Assembly (NCBI RefSeq): GCF_022693705.1
Contig: NZ_CP094288.1
Span: forward strand, 1,474,451-1,538,450
Length of the DNA: 64,000 nucleotides
Source: Infirmifilum sp. NZ
Lineage (GTDB): Archaea; Thermoproteota; Thermoprotei; Thermofilales; Thermofilaceae
Direction of reading: 5' to 3'
Below are positions 1 to 6,966 of the stretch, piece by piece. A program made the position numbers and the translations under genes. The notes below the pieces were generated by a model. The model had not been told where the DNA came from, ran no database searches, and saw only the letters and a list, made by a program, of their open reading frames with translations. The stretch's first letter is position 1, and every line of letters begins with the position of its first letter.

Positions 1-510
1 CGGGACCGTGACGCTGTGACCGTAGAGGAAGCTCGCCGAGGTGCCGAGCTCAATCCCGCATACGATCCCGGCGAGGGTGATGCTCAGCCAGCCTGCTAGG
101 AAGCTGGCCAAGACCCTGTGTCTCTCCGGGAAAGCCTTGTAGACCGCGTAGCCTGTGAACACGGCTACGACAGCCATGTTGAGCACGTTTGCCCCGAGGG
201 TCGTGATCCCCCCGTCGTGGAACACGAGCGCCTGCGTGATCAGAACGAGGGTGAGCGCGAGGTAGCCCAGCCAGGGCCCCATTAAGATGGCCGCGAGCGC
301 GCCTCCGACGAGGTGGAGCGAGGTCCCGCCAGGTATGGGCCAGTTCAGCATCTGCGCGACGAATATCGCAGCTGCCATAACCGGTAGTAGTGTCTTCGCC
401 TCCTCCGGTGCGCTACGGGCTTTCTTAACCGCGAGAAGGCCTACGGCAAGCGAGATGATGTACGTCACAGCACACGTCAAAGGGTCAAGGTACCCGTCGG
501 GTATGTGCAT
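1..510 (-). CDS. cbiM: CbiM/NikM-type cobalt/nickel ECF transporter permease (incomplete at window edge)
   Basis: Reading the minus strand from the ATG at 510 gives an open frame of 170 codons that runs off position 1, so the C-terminus is missing. The protein begins MHIPDGYLDP, the hallmark N-terminus of the CbiM/NikM family, in which the amino-terminal Met-His region binds the metal ion. Several hydrophobic segments follow, with family-like glycine-rich motifs such as GTSLHLVGGALAAILMGPW. In this family the protein is the substrate-specific membrane component that works with CbiQ/CbiO-type energising subunits; those are not in the window. Nickel supply would serve the [NiFe] hydrogenase encoded at 38.4-45.8 kb, but cobalt cannot be excluded. 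A TATA-like box at 537-550 on the minus strand places the transcript start near the ATG. The family call is firm; the choice of metal is inference. Confidence 0.9.
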   Translation of the reverse strand, partial: MHIPDGYLDPLTCAVTYIISLAVGLLAVKKARSAPEEAKTLLPVMAAAIFVAQMLNWPIPGGTSLHLVGGALAAILMGPWLGYLALTLVLITQALVFHDGGITTLGANVLNMAVVAVFTGYAVYKAFPERHRVLASFLAGWLSITLAGIVCGIELGTSASFLYGHSVTVP

Positions 511-536
511 GAAGGTCAGTGTAAGATTTGTTGCAT

Positions 537-605
537 AAAGTATAAACTTTTCACCCGATAATATATTTAGGTATGCTAGTATTACCAACTCGAGAAATAT
601 TTAAA
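537..605. promoter_or_regulatory. Divergent promoters of cbiM and the MenA-like gene
   Basis: Two AT-rich boxes lie back to back. On the minus strand AAAGTTTATACTTT (537-550) sits about 30 bases before the cbiM ATG. On the plus strand AAATATTTAAA (595-605) sits about 32-42 bases before the ATG at 637. Both spacings fit archaeal TATA boxes that give very short or absent 5' leaders. Confidence 0.6.
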
Positions 606-636
606 GCTCTCGAGCGCCCTGTTCCTCTGATCTAGC

Positions 637-1533
637 ATGCCGCAACTCAAAGGCTGGTTTATGGCGACGAGACCTTGGTCGTTCGTAATGACGGTAATAT
701 CTGTCACGGCAGCTACAGCCTACGCTTACTACGTTACCGGCGTATTCAACTTGGCTTTCTACGTCGCGACGGTCTTGGGCGTAACTCTACTCCACGCCTC
801 TGCAAACGTGCTGAACGACTACTACGACACTATGAAGGGCGTTGACGTCCCAGGCGCTCCCACAACTACCTACAGACCCCACCCGCTTATAACAGGCTTC
901 ACAACCCCCAAGGGTTTGAGAAACTACGGCCTAGGGCTCCTAGCGGGAGGCCTGCTCTTCGCCCTCGCGCTCGCTGTGTACAGGACCCTAATCGTGGTCA
1001 TACTGGCGCTCGCCGGCGTCCTCTTCGTCATCGGCTACTCCGGCCCACCGGGCCTAAAGTACAGGGCGCTTGGGGAGCTGGCTGTGTTTCTCAGCTGGGG
1101 CCCCCTGATGTGGCTTGGAACATTCTACGTGCAGACAGGATTCCTCGACTGCAAGCCCGTTCTTGCGAGCATCCCAGTGGGACTCCTTGTAGCCGCGGTC
1201 CTCACGGCCAACAACCTGAGGGACATAGAGTTCGACAAGAGCAGGGGCGCAGTAACACTAGAGGTTATCCTGGGCAGGGAGAAGGGGCTCAAGTTCTTCG
1301 AGTACTTCGAGATCTACGCGGCGTACCTGGCCCTCGCTCTACTCGTCCTAGCGGGGCTCCTGCCCCTCCTCGCGCTCCTACCGCTCCTAATAATACCCCA
1401 AGCGGTCAGGCTTGTGAGAACCTTCCAACGGGAGATCCCCCCAGCAGCAGACCCCATGACAGCACAGCTAGTCCAAAACTTCGGAACGCTTTTGGTCATC
1501 GGAATAATCCTAGGAGCCCTCACAGGAATTTAA
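637..1533 (+). CDS. menA: UbiA-family prenyltransferase, MenA-like
   Basis: A 298-residue integral membrane protein with about eight or nine hydrophobic segments. The first prenyl-diphosphate/Mg-binding motif is NVLNDYYDTMKGVD and the second is NNLRDIEFDKSRGAVTL. The second closely follows the NN-RDIE-D---G--TL pattern of 1,4-dihydroxy-2-naphthoate prenyltransferases, which attach the isoprenoid tail in menaquinone synthesis. The RPWSF motif near residue 14 is also MenA-like. The gene stands alone, with no other quinone genes nearby, and converges on a heme O synthase-like UbiA paralogue. If it is a true quinone enzyme, the nuo-type complex at 46-56 kb has a candidate electron acceptor. UbiA proteins also act in archaeal lipid and chlorophyll-type pathways, so the exact acceptor is not proven. 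Confidence 0.75.
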   Translation: MPQLKGWFMATRPWSFVMTVISVTAATAYAYYVTGVFNLAFYVATVLGVTLLHASANVLNDYYDTMKGVDVPGAPTTTYRPHPLITGFTTPKGLRNYGLGLLAGGLLFALALAVYRTLIVVILALAGVLFVIGYSGPPGLKYRALGELAVFLSWGPLMWLGTFYVQTGFLDCKPVLASIPVGLLVAAVLTANNLRDIEFDKSRGAVTLEVILGREKGLKFFEYFEIYAAYLALALLVLAGLLPLLALLPLLIIPQAVRLVRTFQREIPPAADPMTAQLVQNFGTLLVIGIILGALTGI

Positions 1534-1557
1534 CCCTGCCTAAAAAGTTCGTCCTCA

Positions 1558-1578
1558 CTTAATTTTATTTTTACTTTA
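1558..1578 (+). terminator. T-rich terminator between convergent prenyltransferase genes
   Basis: Just after the MenA-like stop codon the plus strand reads TTAATTTTATTTTTACTTT, an oligo-T tract typical of archaeal termination. It overlaps the 3' end of the convergent gene, so only the first gene is clearly served. Confidence 0.4.
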
Positions 1579-2425
1579 CTACAAGGAGCAAGAAGAAGAC
1601 CGCCATGAACATGTTAACGAACTTGAACGCCTTGTACGCCCACCTGCCGTACTCGCCGCTGCGGAGGCCTTTCACCAGGTAGAAGCCCGCAACTGCTAGA
1701 AGAGCCAGCGACGCGACGAGGCCGATAGGCGAGAGAACCCCCACAGCCCACGTCACGACGGCGATGACCGCCACTAAAAGCAGCGCCACGAGGGAGCCGA
1801 GCACCCCGGCTCTCTCCCCCTTGGCAGCGGGCAGCATCGGGACCCCCGCCCTCCTGTAGTCTTCGACGTAGTAGGTAGCGAGCGTCCAGATGTGCACGTT
1901 GCTCCACAGCGCTACAAGCAGCATTAAGAGGGCTCCAGGGACGCCGAAAGAGCCTGTGGCACCTGCCCACCCGCCGAGCGCCGGCATCCCGCCGGCGAAG
2001 CCTCCGAAGATCGTGCTCCACGGGCTCCTTCGCTTCAGCAGGTACGTGTAGAGCAGAATATCTATCAGAAACCCGAGAAGCCCTGCGACGAAGACCCACA
2101 TGTTGACCATTAGGGCCAGCGCGAGGCCGGCGAGGAGCACGGCCAAGCTGAGCAGAGCCCCCTCAGCCTTGCTGAGCTTACCCGCAGGGACGGGCCTTTT
2201 GCTCGTCCTGAACATCTTAGCGTCAATGTCCGCGTCTAGAACCATGTTAAAGCCCGTCGTGCCGATGACCGTGAGCAGTATCGACAAGGTCGTTAGCGTG
2301 AACGCTAAAACGTCGACACCCGGGCCTGAGCCAGCCAGGAACGCGAAAACCCCGGTCCACAGCAGCAGCAGGCTCTGTTTTATCTTGAAGAAGTCGAGCA
2401 TCAACTCCTTAAAGCTCACCTTCAT
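1571..2425 (-). CDS. ctaB: UbiA-family prenyltransferase, heme O synthase-like (CtaB)
   Basis: The minus strand encodes a multi-pass membrane protein of the UbiA superfamily. The first catalytic motif, NMVLDADIDAKMFRTSKRP, matches the N---D-DID--M-RT--RP signature of protoheme IX farnesyltransferase, and DYRRAGVPMLP with the preceding SNVHIWTLA matches its second conserved block. Such enzymes add a farnesyl group to heme B to make heme O for heme-copper oxidases. No oxidase genes occur in the window. The frame is open back to 2470, but a TATA-like element (minus strand, 2448-2457) places the transcript start near 2426, so the ATG at 2425 (MKVSFKEL) is preferred, giving 284 residues. A related function in archaeal heme or lipid metabolism is possible. 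Confidence 0.8.
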   Translation of the reverse strand: MKVSFKELMLDFFKIKQSLLLLWTGVFAFLAGSGPGVDVLAFTLTTLSILLTVIGTTGFNMVLDADIDAKMFRTSKRPVPAGKLSKAEGALLSLAVLLAGLALALMVNMWVFVAGLLGFLIDILLYTYLLKRRSPWSTIFGGFAGGMPALGGWAGATGSFGVPGALLMLLVALWSNVHIWTLATYYVEDYRRAGVPMLPAAKGERAGVLGSLVALLLVAVIAVVTWAVGVLSPIGLVASLALLAVAGFYLVKGLRSGEYGRWAYKAFKFVNMFMAVFFLLLVVK

Positions 2426-2871
2426 AGCGTCTAGGATTTGGTGTTTAAGGAATAAAAGCATATATGTCAACTGAAATCACTACCAGCGCTGGCACGTGGT
2501 TGGCGTAAAAGCGACGAGACATGGTACAGATAGGAGAACTGGGACCATGAGAGCCTCTTCAGCCTGAGGGGGTTCTCGCTAAGATGGAGGGGCTTGAAGA
2601 TAGTGGAAATAGTGGTTGAAAAGGCTTTACTGGAAACGAGGCCGGTCTCTCAGAAGGACCCTCGGCGATTTTAATGCGGGATGGCGGGACCAGATGGTAC
2701 TCGTGGACCCCAGCGCTACAGTGAGCTATTTTCGTGGAACCAGGCCCACGCCTTTCAGAGCTAATTAGGTAAAAGTTAAGAGAGCTTCGCCACTGCTCCC
2801 AGCGTCCTGAGCGGCCCAGGTGCTTCAGAGCCCCGGGACGCCGAGCATATGGCCGCGCGCTAAATCTGGAT
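2426..2871. other. Intergenic stretch without a recognisable gene
   Basis: Apart from the ctaB promoter near 2450, about 400 bases hold no convincing gene. A short open stretch at 2549-2674 (plus strand, about 40 codons, no good start codon) could be a decayed tail of a gene but resembles nothing I recognise. No stable hairpin or tRNA-like sequence was seen. Confidence 0.4.
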
Positions 2872-3537
2872 CTATGGTCCTCTAACCTCAACCTCGGCGT
2901 TAAAGTCGAAAACTGTATAGTTGACTGCGCAGAAGCCGCTTGCACCCCTGAACACGAAAAACACCATCCTAGGGGCTCCACCGGTCAAGACTACCGAGCC
3001 GGCAACCTGCGCTGGGCTCTCGACCCTCGAACCCGCCAGCGTGGCAAGGCTGTTAAAGAGGGCAGTGCACTCCGAAGAGCACGTACCGTTGAACAGCAAC
3101 CTGACCTCCGCGTTGCTCCTGCGCACGTAAACCTCCTGGGCCTGAGAAGCCAGCTCAAGGAGCCTGACGAGGACCGTTTCCTCGACCCTCCAGCCGCCCC
3201 CGCTTCTAACCCACGCGCCTTCCAGGCTTACGAACGAGGCGGTTTTGTTGGCATAGAAGAAGTACGCTTGAGGCGCCCCCGTTTTAGGCAAGACGGTGAC
3301 GCTTGTCCACAGCCTGTGCTCCTTGAGGCTAACGTTACCCGTTACGAGCGCGAAGCTATCGGAGCAGTTAACACCCTCGACGAACCTCCACCCGGTAGAG
3401 TTAAGGACCCTCCCCCTCGCCTCGTCGAGGAGCGCACGGTGGTCCCTGCTCGGCGCGGTGAGGAGAAGGAGGAGCAAGCCCGCTAGCGTGATAAGCCCGC
3501 CGGCAGCGAGCAGGAGCTTTAGCCTAGGGCCGCGCAT
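2872..3537 (-). CDS. Membrane-anchored extracytoplasmic protein of unknown function
   Basis: About 221 residues if translation starts at the ATG at 3537 (MRGPRLKLLL). A longer start at 3561 lies too close to the TATA box at 3562-3574 to be transcribed. The N-terminus has a basic stretch followed by a long leucine-rich hydrophobic segment (about residues 8-28), which fits a signal anchor. The rest is soluble and contains several NxS/T sequons (for example NSTG, NCS, NVS, NKT, NGT) and a few cysteines that could form disulfides (TCSSEC). I do not recognise a family. It is probably held on the outer face of the membrane. It shares a bidirectional promoter with the MFS gene, which is the only functional hint. 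Confidence 0.6.
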   Translation of the reverse strand: MRGPRLKLLLAAGGLITLAGLLLLLLTAPSRDHRALLDEARGRVLNSTGWRFVEGVNCSDSFALVTGNVSLKEHRLWTSVTVLPKTGAPQAYFFYANKTASFVSLEGAWVRSGGGWRVEETVLVRLLELASQAQEVYVRRSNAEVRLLFNGTCSSECTALFNSLATLAGSRVESPAQVAGSVVLTGGAPRMVFFVFRGASGFCAVNYTVFDFNAEVEVRGP

Positions 3538-3561
3538 TCCAGTGCTATACGAAAGGCTCAT

Positions 3562-3574
3562 AAATAAAATTTAA
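3562..3574. promoter_or_regulatory. Shared bidirectional TATA region
   Basis: The AT-rich run AAATAAAATTTAA can act as a TATA box for both strands. Counting 25-30 bases outward reaches the ATG at 3537 on the minus strand and a short leader before the ATG at 3610 on the plus strand. This decided both starts. Confidence 0.55.
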
Positions 3575-3609
3575 GTGTGTACACGCCTGAGCTCTCAGTT
3601 GAGTTGCGC

Positions 3610-4857
3610 ATGGCGGGCAGGCTCTCACAACTCGCATCATCGCTGAAGCGAATCCACAGGAACATATGGGTTCTTGCAACAGGGTGGCTTTTCTGGTCAC
3701 CAGTCCAGTCGATGGCCGGGCCTTACGTGCAACTGTACCTCAGCAGGCTCGGAGCCGCGCCCGAGGATCTATCGCTAGTGCAGTCCCTCCAGCAATACGC
3801 GAATGCGGCGGCGAGGATAGTTGGAGGCTACTTCGCCGACAGGCACGGCAGGAAGAAGATAATATGGGTGGGCACCCTGCTCGTGGCGGCCACCTACCTG
3901 CTCATGGCTATAGCGGAGGACTGGCGCTTCTACGCCTTCGCCTCAAGCCTCAACAGCCTCTCCCTGTTCTACCAACCCGCGCTGGAAAGCATACAGGCGG
4001 ACTCCGTGCTTCTAGAGGCGAGGGGCAGAACGTACGCCTTCATCCAGTTCGCAAGCGGCCTTGTATCCTCCGTCGCGCCGCTCGGGGGCGCTGCGGTGGT
4101 GAACACCCTTGGACTGGTCGACGGTGTCAGGTTAAGCTTTGTGCTCAGCGGGCTAGTCGGCTTCGTCATAGCGTGGATCAGGTTCAAGTACATGGTGGAA
4201 ACCCTCCCACCGAACACCAACGGTGAGGGCTTCCTGGAAGCATACCGCAGCAGCTTGAGGATTTTGAGAGGTAACATCATGTACCTGCTGGTCATCGACG
4301 TTATCCAAAACCTGGTGGGTGCGATGACATTTCTCGGAAACTACTACATGTTCTACTACCTCGGAATAGACAATACGGGGCTAGGAGTGCTGGCTACCCT
4401 GGGAGGGGTCACAGGCCTCCTATTCACTTTGCCCGCTGGCTACATAGTGGACAAGCGCGGGAGAGGTCCCTCCCTCACATGGGGGTACCTCCTCGGCACG
4501 ATAAGCCTCCTTGTATTCGTCGCTACACCGCCCAGAGCGCCAACCGCTCTACCACTGCTAGCGCTGTCGTCCGTGATAGGGTCGCTAGGGGGCCCCCTCT
4601 ACGGGTTAGCTTGGGGCTCGCTGCGCGCAGACCTCGTGCCTAAGGAGCACAGGGGGAGGATATACGCTCTCCTAGGAATACCGCCAACCATCGCGTGGAG
4701 CATCGGCGCGATGATAGGAGGCTGGATGTACAGCTCCCTTGGCCCCCAGACCCCCTTCACCGCAAGCCTCCTGCTGAGAGTCCTCTTGACCCCCCTGCTC
4801 CTGGCGCTCTTCAGGGAGATGACCCTGCGCGTTGACGCTCAGCTTAAAGGTAAGTAG
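3610..4857 (+). CDS. Major facilitator superfamily transporter
   Basis: A 415-residue protein with about twelve predicted membrane segments. The MFS signature loop between segments 2 and 3 is clear (GGYFADRHGRKK), and a weaker second copy follows segment 8 (GYIVDKRGRGPSL), reflecting the two-fold repeat of the family. The frame is open upstream to a GTG at 3577, but the TATA box at 3562-3574 predicts transcription from about 3598, so the ATG at 3610 (MAGRLSQLA) is preferred. Substrate cannot be read from sequence; the family moves sugars, drugs and anions. The divergent neighbour encodes a secreted-type protein of unknown role. Confidence 0.85.
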   Translation: MAGRLSQLASSLKRIHRNIWVLATGWLFWSPVQSMAGPYVQLYLSRLGAAPEDLSLVQSLQQYANAAARIVGGYFADRHGRKKIIWVGTLLVAATYLLMAIAEDWRFYAFASSLNSLSLFYQPALESIQADSVLLEARGRTYAFIQFASGLVSSVAPLGGAAVVNTLGLVDGVRLSFVLSGLVGFVIAWIRFKYMVETLPPNTNGEGFLEAYRSSLRILRGNIMYLLVIDVIQNLVGAMTFLGNYYMFYYLGIDNTGLGVLATLGGVTGLLFTLPAGYIVDKRGRGPSLTWGYLLGTISLLVFVATPPRAPTALPLLALSSVIGSLGGPLYGLAWGSLRADLVPKEHRGRIYALLGIPPTIAWSIGAMIGGWMYSSLGPQTPFTASLLLRVLLTPLLLALFREMTLRVDAQLKGK

Positions 4858-4991
4858 CGATGATGCTTTTAAGCTATCCCTAGCTTCCTCCTGTGTTCGA
4901 CCCACGCTTTGTCTTACTCCCTGCGGGTTTGGAGAAGGGTTGAGGGTGGATGTTCGAGCAACATCTATGCGACTCTCGACTCTTCTTAACA

Positions 4992-5019
4992 TTCACAATA
5001 TGTGTGAAGAATTATAACC
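4992..5019 (+). promoter_or_regulatory. Inverted repeat and TATA box before a dead winged-helix gene
   Basis: TTCACA (4992-4997) and TGTGAA (5003-5008) form a perfect six-base inverted repeat. It lies directly upstream of a TATA-like ATTATAACC (5011-5019), which is about 20-26 bases before the GTG at 5037. The layout suggests an operator abutting the promoter, possibly for autoregulation by the encoded winged-helix protein before it decayed. Confidence 0.45.
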
Positions 5020-5036
5020 ACCTCTTACATTTAACC

Positions 5037-5338
5037 GTGACGGTCAAGGTAGACAGAGAGGTCTGGATTGCGTCGCCAGGTGGCTAGAGGCGACGGGCCT
5101 CGTAAAGGTGCTGTGGCGCTTCAGGCATCCTACACCCATCACTAAGGCCTCTGCCACGAGGAATATGAGGTACACCACTGGCGTTCTAAAGAGGTTGCGC
5201 GTAGCCGGCTTCGCGAAAAAGGTTGTGGGCAACTTGAGGTACCCCCACCTGACTGAGAGGGCACGGCTTTCAGTACCGCTCGGCCGCAGCGGCGGGAAGC
5301 TGGCGTGCAGCGAGCAGATGCTTAAGCTCATGGCGTGA
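5037..5338 (+). pseudogene. Frameshifted winged-helix DNA-binding protein (paralogue of the gene at 11609-11944)
   Basis: The frame from GTG 5037 encodes MTVKVDREVWI and then stops. From about 5068 a different frame continues as CVARWLEATGLVKVLWRF and runs to a stop at 5338. Joined, these parts align along their length with the intact protein encoded on the minus strand at 11609-11944. The intact protein begins MVEVDREVW, and the two share blocks such as RLRVAGF/RLRSAGF and VGNLRYPHLTE/VGDVRYVYLTE, and finally AC-E--L. The DNA start regions are also alike. The helix-turn-helix and wing are visible in the second frame. A single frameshift near 5065-5070 explains the break; a sequencing error is possible, but the convergent partner at 5343-5565 is also damaged, which argues for true decay. 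Confidence 0.7.
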
Positions 5339-5342
5339 AGCC

Positions 5343-5565
5343 TCAGTTGCCTCCGGACAGCATCACTGTAACGATGTGGCTGCTCATCTGGCCTTACGGA
5401 CGTAGCCGTAGGCTGGAGAGGCAGTCGCACCTGCATTTTCCATCACTCACCCAGACGTTGTACGACGGGCACGTGTCGCTAGCTTCTCGAGGTCCCTTAC
5501 CAGCTGGTGCCTGCTCTAAGCCCTCTCCACCCTCCTGGGAGGTGCTCGAGTTGCTAACTTTCAGC
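5343..5565 (-). pseudogene. Broken SWIM zinc-finger gene (paralogue of the gene at 11245-11649)
   Basis: On the minus strand, DNA from about 5560 down to 5343 aligns base by base with the 3' half of the intact SWIM gene at 11245-11649. Fragments in different frames read VERA (then a stop), QLVRDLEKL, YNVWVSDGKCRCDC, YGYVRKAR and SHIVTVML. They match VERV, WLVKGLAEL, YNVWVHEGRYRCDC, YGYVRKAR and THIATVML of the intact protein. At least one in-frame stop and two or more frameshifts are present, so no functional protein is expected. Similarity fades upstream of about 5565. The gene converges on the dead winged-helix gene at 5037-5338, the same arrangement as the intact pair, so the two genes appear to have been duplicated, or inherited, as a unit. 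Confidence 0.7.
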
Positions 5566-5623
5566 GTTCACAGCGAAAGGGAGATAAACTCCTGAAGCAC
5601 CGCCTGTAACGGGTAGGGCGGTT

Positions 5624-5726
5624 GGCCGCCGCTGCCGGCGAGGCGTGGCGGCCGCCGGACGCTCCTCCCCGGAAGCCCCGAGAGGGGCAGGCCCGAAGAG
5701 GGCGATGCCTCGCCCCCGTGGGGCGA
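5624..5726 (+). ncRNA. Candidate structured RNA: four consecutive GC-rich stem-loops
   Basis: Four hairpins follow one another. GGCCGCC (5624-5630) pairs with GGCGGCC (5647-5653). GCCCC-GAGA-GGGGC (5675-5688) has a GNRA-type loop. GCCC-GAAGA-GGGC spans 5691-5703. TCGCCCC-CGT-GGGGCGA spans 5710-5726. The GNRA loop favours the plus strand. It may be a remnant of an omega RNA (compare the hairpin array at 9412-9488) or an independent small RNA. It could also be a 3' structure of nadE, which ends at 5792 on the other strand. It does not match RNase P or SRP RNA signatures that I can recall. Confidence 0.35.
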
Positions 5727-5791
5727 CCCCGAGGCCGACCAAGGATGACGAAGATTTAAGGGGGGGCCAGTGGGGGCAGAAAAGGAGGAGC

Positions 5792-6589
5792 TTAAAGGTA
5801 GCGTATAGCTGGCTTGATCACCTTGGGTGGCTCGCGCTTGTGCGAGCTCTTCCTGTGCATCTCAACCACCCTCTCGACAATCTTCCTGTCCACCCCGGCG
5901 ACTGAGCTAACCTCCTCGGGCTCCAGACCCACGTCGAAGAGCCAGTAGAGGACCTCGTCTAGGACCTCGTAGCTGAGCCCAAGCTCCTTCTCGGCCTCGT
6001 GGCCCGGCCAGAGGCGCGGGCTACTCGGCTTGAGTGCTATGCTTTCGGGTAGCCCAAGGTGGAGGGCGAGCTGCCTGACGTAGGTCTTGTAGAGGCCACC
6101 TATAGGCAGGACATCCACGCCCCCGTCGCCGTACTTCGTGAAGTAGCCTATCAGGATCTCGCTTCTGTCCCCCGTGCCCACCACGAGGCTGTTGAGCCTG
6201 TAGGCCCGCTGATGAAGGATAGCCATCCTGACGCGCGCGGCTAGGTTCCCCCTCTCCACGTTGCTCATGCTCCCAAGCGCCTTGTCGAAGCAGGCCAGTA
6301 TGGGCTCGATCTCTATCAGCTCGACATTCGAGTCCGGTATACCGGCTTTCTCAACGACCGTGAAAGCGTCCCTCACGTCAGCCTCCGGCGTTGAGGCGCT
6401 GGGCAGGATCAGGGCGTGGACGTTCTCGGGACCCAGGGCCTGCGAAGCCAGCACCGCGACCACGGCGCTGTCAACACCCCCGCTGACACCCACAACGCCG
6501 CCCCTCTTCCCGGCCGTCTCGAGCACGTAGCTTCTGAGGCCCCTTACAATCGAGGCGCGCGCGAGCTCGAGGTCTATCTTGGGAAGCAT
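5792..6589 (-). CDS. nadE: NH3-dependent NAD+ synthetase
   Basis: A 265-residue protein of the PP-loop ATP pyrophosphatase family. It converts deamido-NAD and ammonia to NAD with ATP in the cytoplasm. The ATP-binding loop GVSGGVDSAV lies near residue 43, and the family block GTGDRSEILIGYFTKYGDGG, which binds deamido-NAD and magnesium, is intact. There is no glutaminase domain, so it is the short ammonia-dependent form usual in archaea. The frame stays open far upstream, but the ATG at 6589 (MLPKIDLELA) gives the family length. It lies 15-25 bases downstream of a minus-strand TATA box within 6601-6612, which fits a nearly leaderless message. A small gene is transcribed divergently from the same AT-rich element. 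Confidence 0.92.
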   Translation of the reverse strand: MLPKIDLELARASIVRGLRSYVLETAGKRGGVVGVSGGVDSAVVAVLASQALGPENVHALILPSASTPEADVRDAFTVVEKAGIPDSNVELIEIEPILACFDKALGSMSNVERGNLAARVRMAILHQRAYRLNSLVVGTGDRSEILIGYFTKYGDGGVDVLPIGGLYKTYVRQLALHLGLPESIALKPSSPRLWPGHEAEKELGLSYEVLDEVLYWLFDVGLEPEEVSSVAGVDRKIVERVVEMHRKSSHKREPPKVIKPAIRYL

Positions 6590-6599
6590 ACGCTCAAAT

Positions 6600-6613
6600 C
6601 CTTTAAATACGAT
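6600..6613. promoter_or_regulatory. Bidirectional TATA element between nadE and a small gene
   Basis: CTTTAAATACGA reads as a TATA box on both strands. It points to the ATG at 6589 on the minus strand and to a start site near 6635, just before the ATG at 6642, on the plus strand. Confidence 0.55.
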
Positions 6614-6641
6614 CCACGCGATAAATGAGTTTCGAAGACGG

Positions 6642-6926
6642 ATGCTGGTGAGCTTGGAGAAGCTGCTCTCTTTCACGCGTCGGAGCGGCTTGTACTCCAT
6701 CGAGGAGAGCGGGGACAGGGTGACGATCACCTTCTCGTCCGTGGTGCTGGAGGAAGTGCTCGGCGAGAACGCGGAGATCGTCGTGTCTGGACGGGTGGTT
6801 GGGGGGAATCTAGACGTGGACCGCGTCGCCGTCGGGCGAGGAGGCGTCCGGGAGGAGGTGGACCCCAAGGTCCTGGAAGGCTGGCTGAAGTACATTGAAT
6901 CGACGGAGCGTAGTAACACGAGTTAG
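6642..6926 (+). CDS. Small conserved-looking protein of unknown function
   Basis: A 94-residue soluble protein beginning MLVSLEKLLSFTRRSGLYS. The middle alternates strand-like and charged segments (DRVTITFSS, AEIVVSGRVVGGNLDVDRVAV) and the end is helical (KVLEGWLKYIES). This could be a small beta-barrel followed by a helix, but I recognise no family. The frame extends upstream to 6579; however, the shared TATA element at 6600-6613 places the transcript start near 6635, so the ATG at 6642 is preferred. It is divergent from nadE and ends 40 bases before apgM, so it may be cotranscribed with apgM. Confidence 0.55.
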   Translation: MLVSLEKLLSFTRRSGLYSIEESGDRVTITFSSVVLEEVLGENAEIVVSGRVVGGNLDVDRVAVGRGGVREEVDPKVLEGWLKYIESTERSNTS

Positions 6927-6966
6927 CAAAAAACACAATATAACCGGCGATCACCCTTTACTGTGT

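Noticed and set aside
2559-2981. A 140-codon minus-strand frame in the gap after ctaB
   Set aside because: It overlaps the end of the membrane-anchored protein gene, has no promoter at the right distance and no domain-like pattern.
5601-5760. RNase P RNA or SRP RNA
   Set aside because: The hairpins lack the conserved sequence blocks of RNase P RNA that I can recall and the helix 8 motif of SRP RNA, and the region is too short for a full archaeal SRP RNA.
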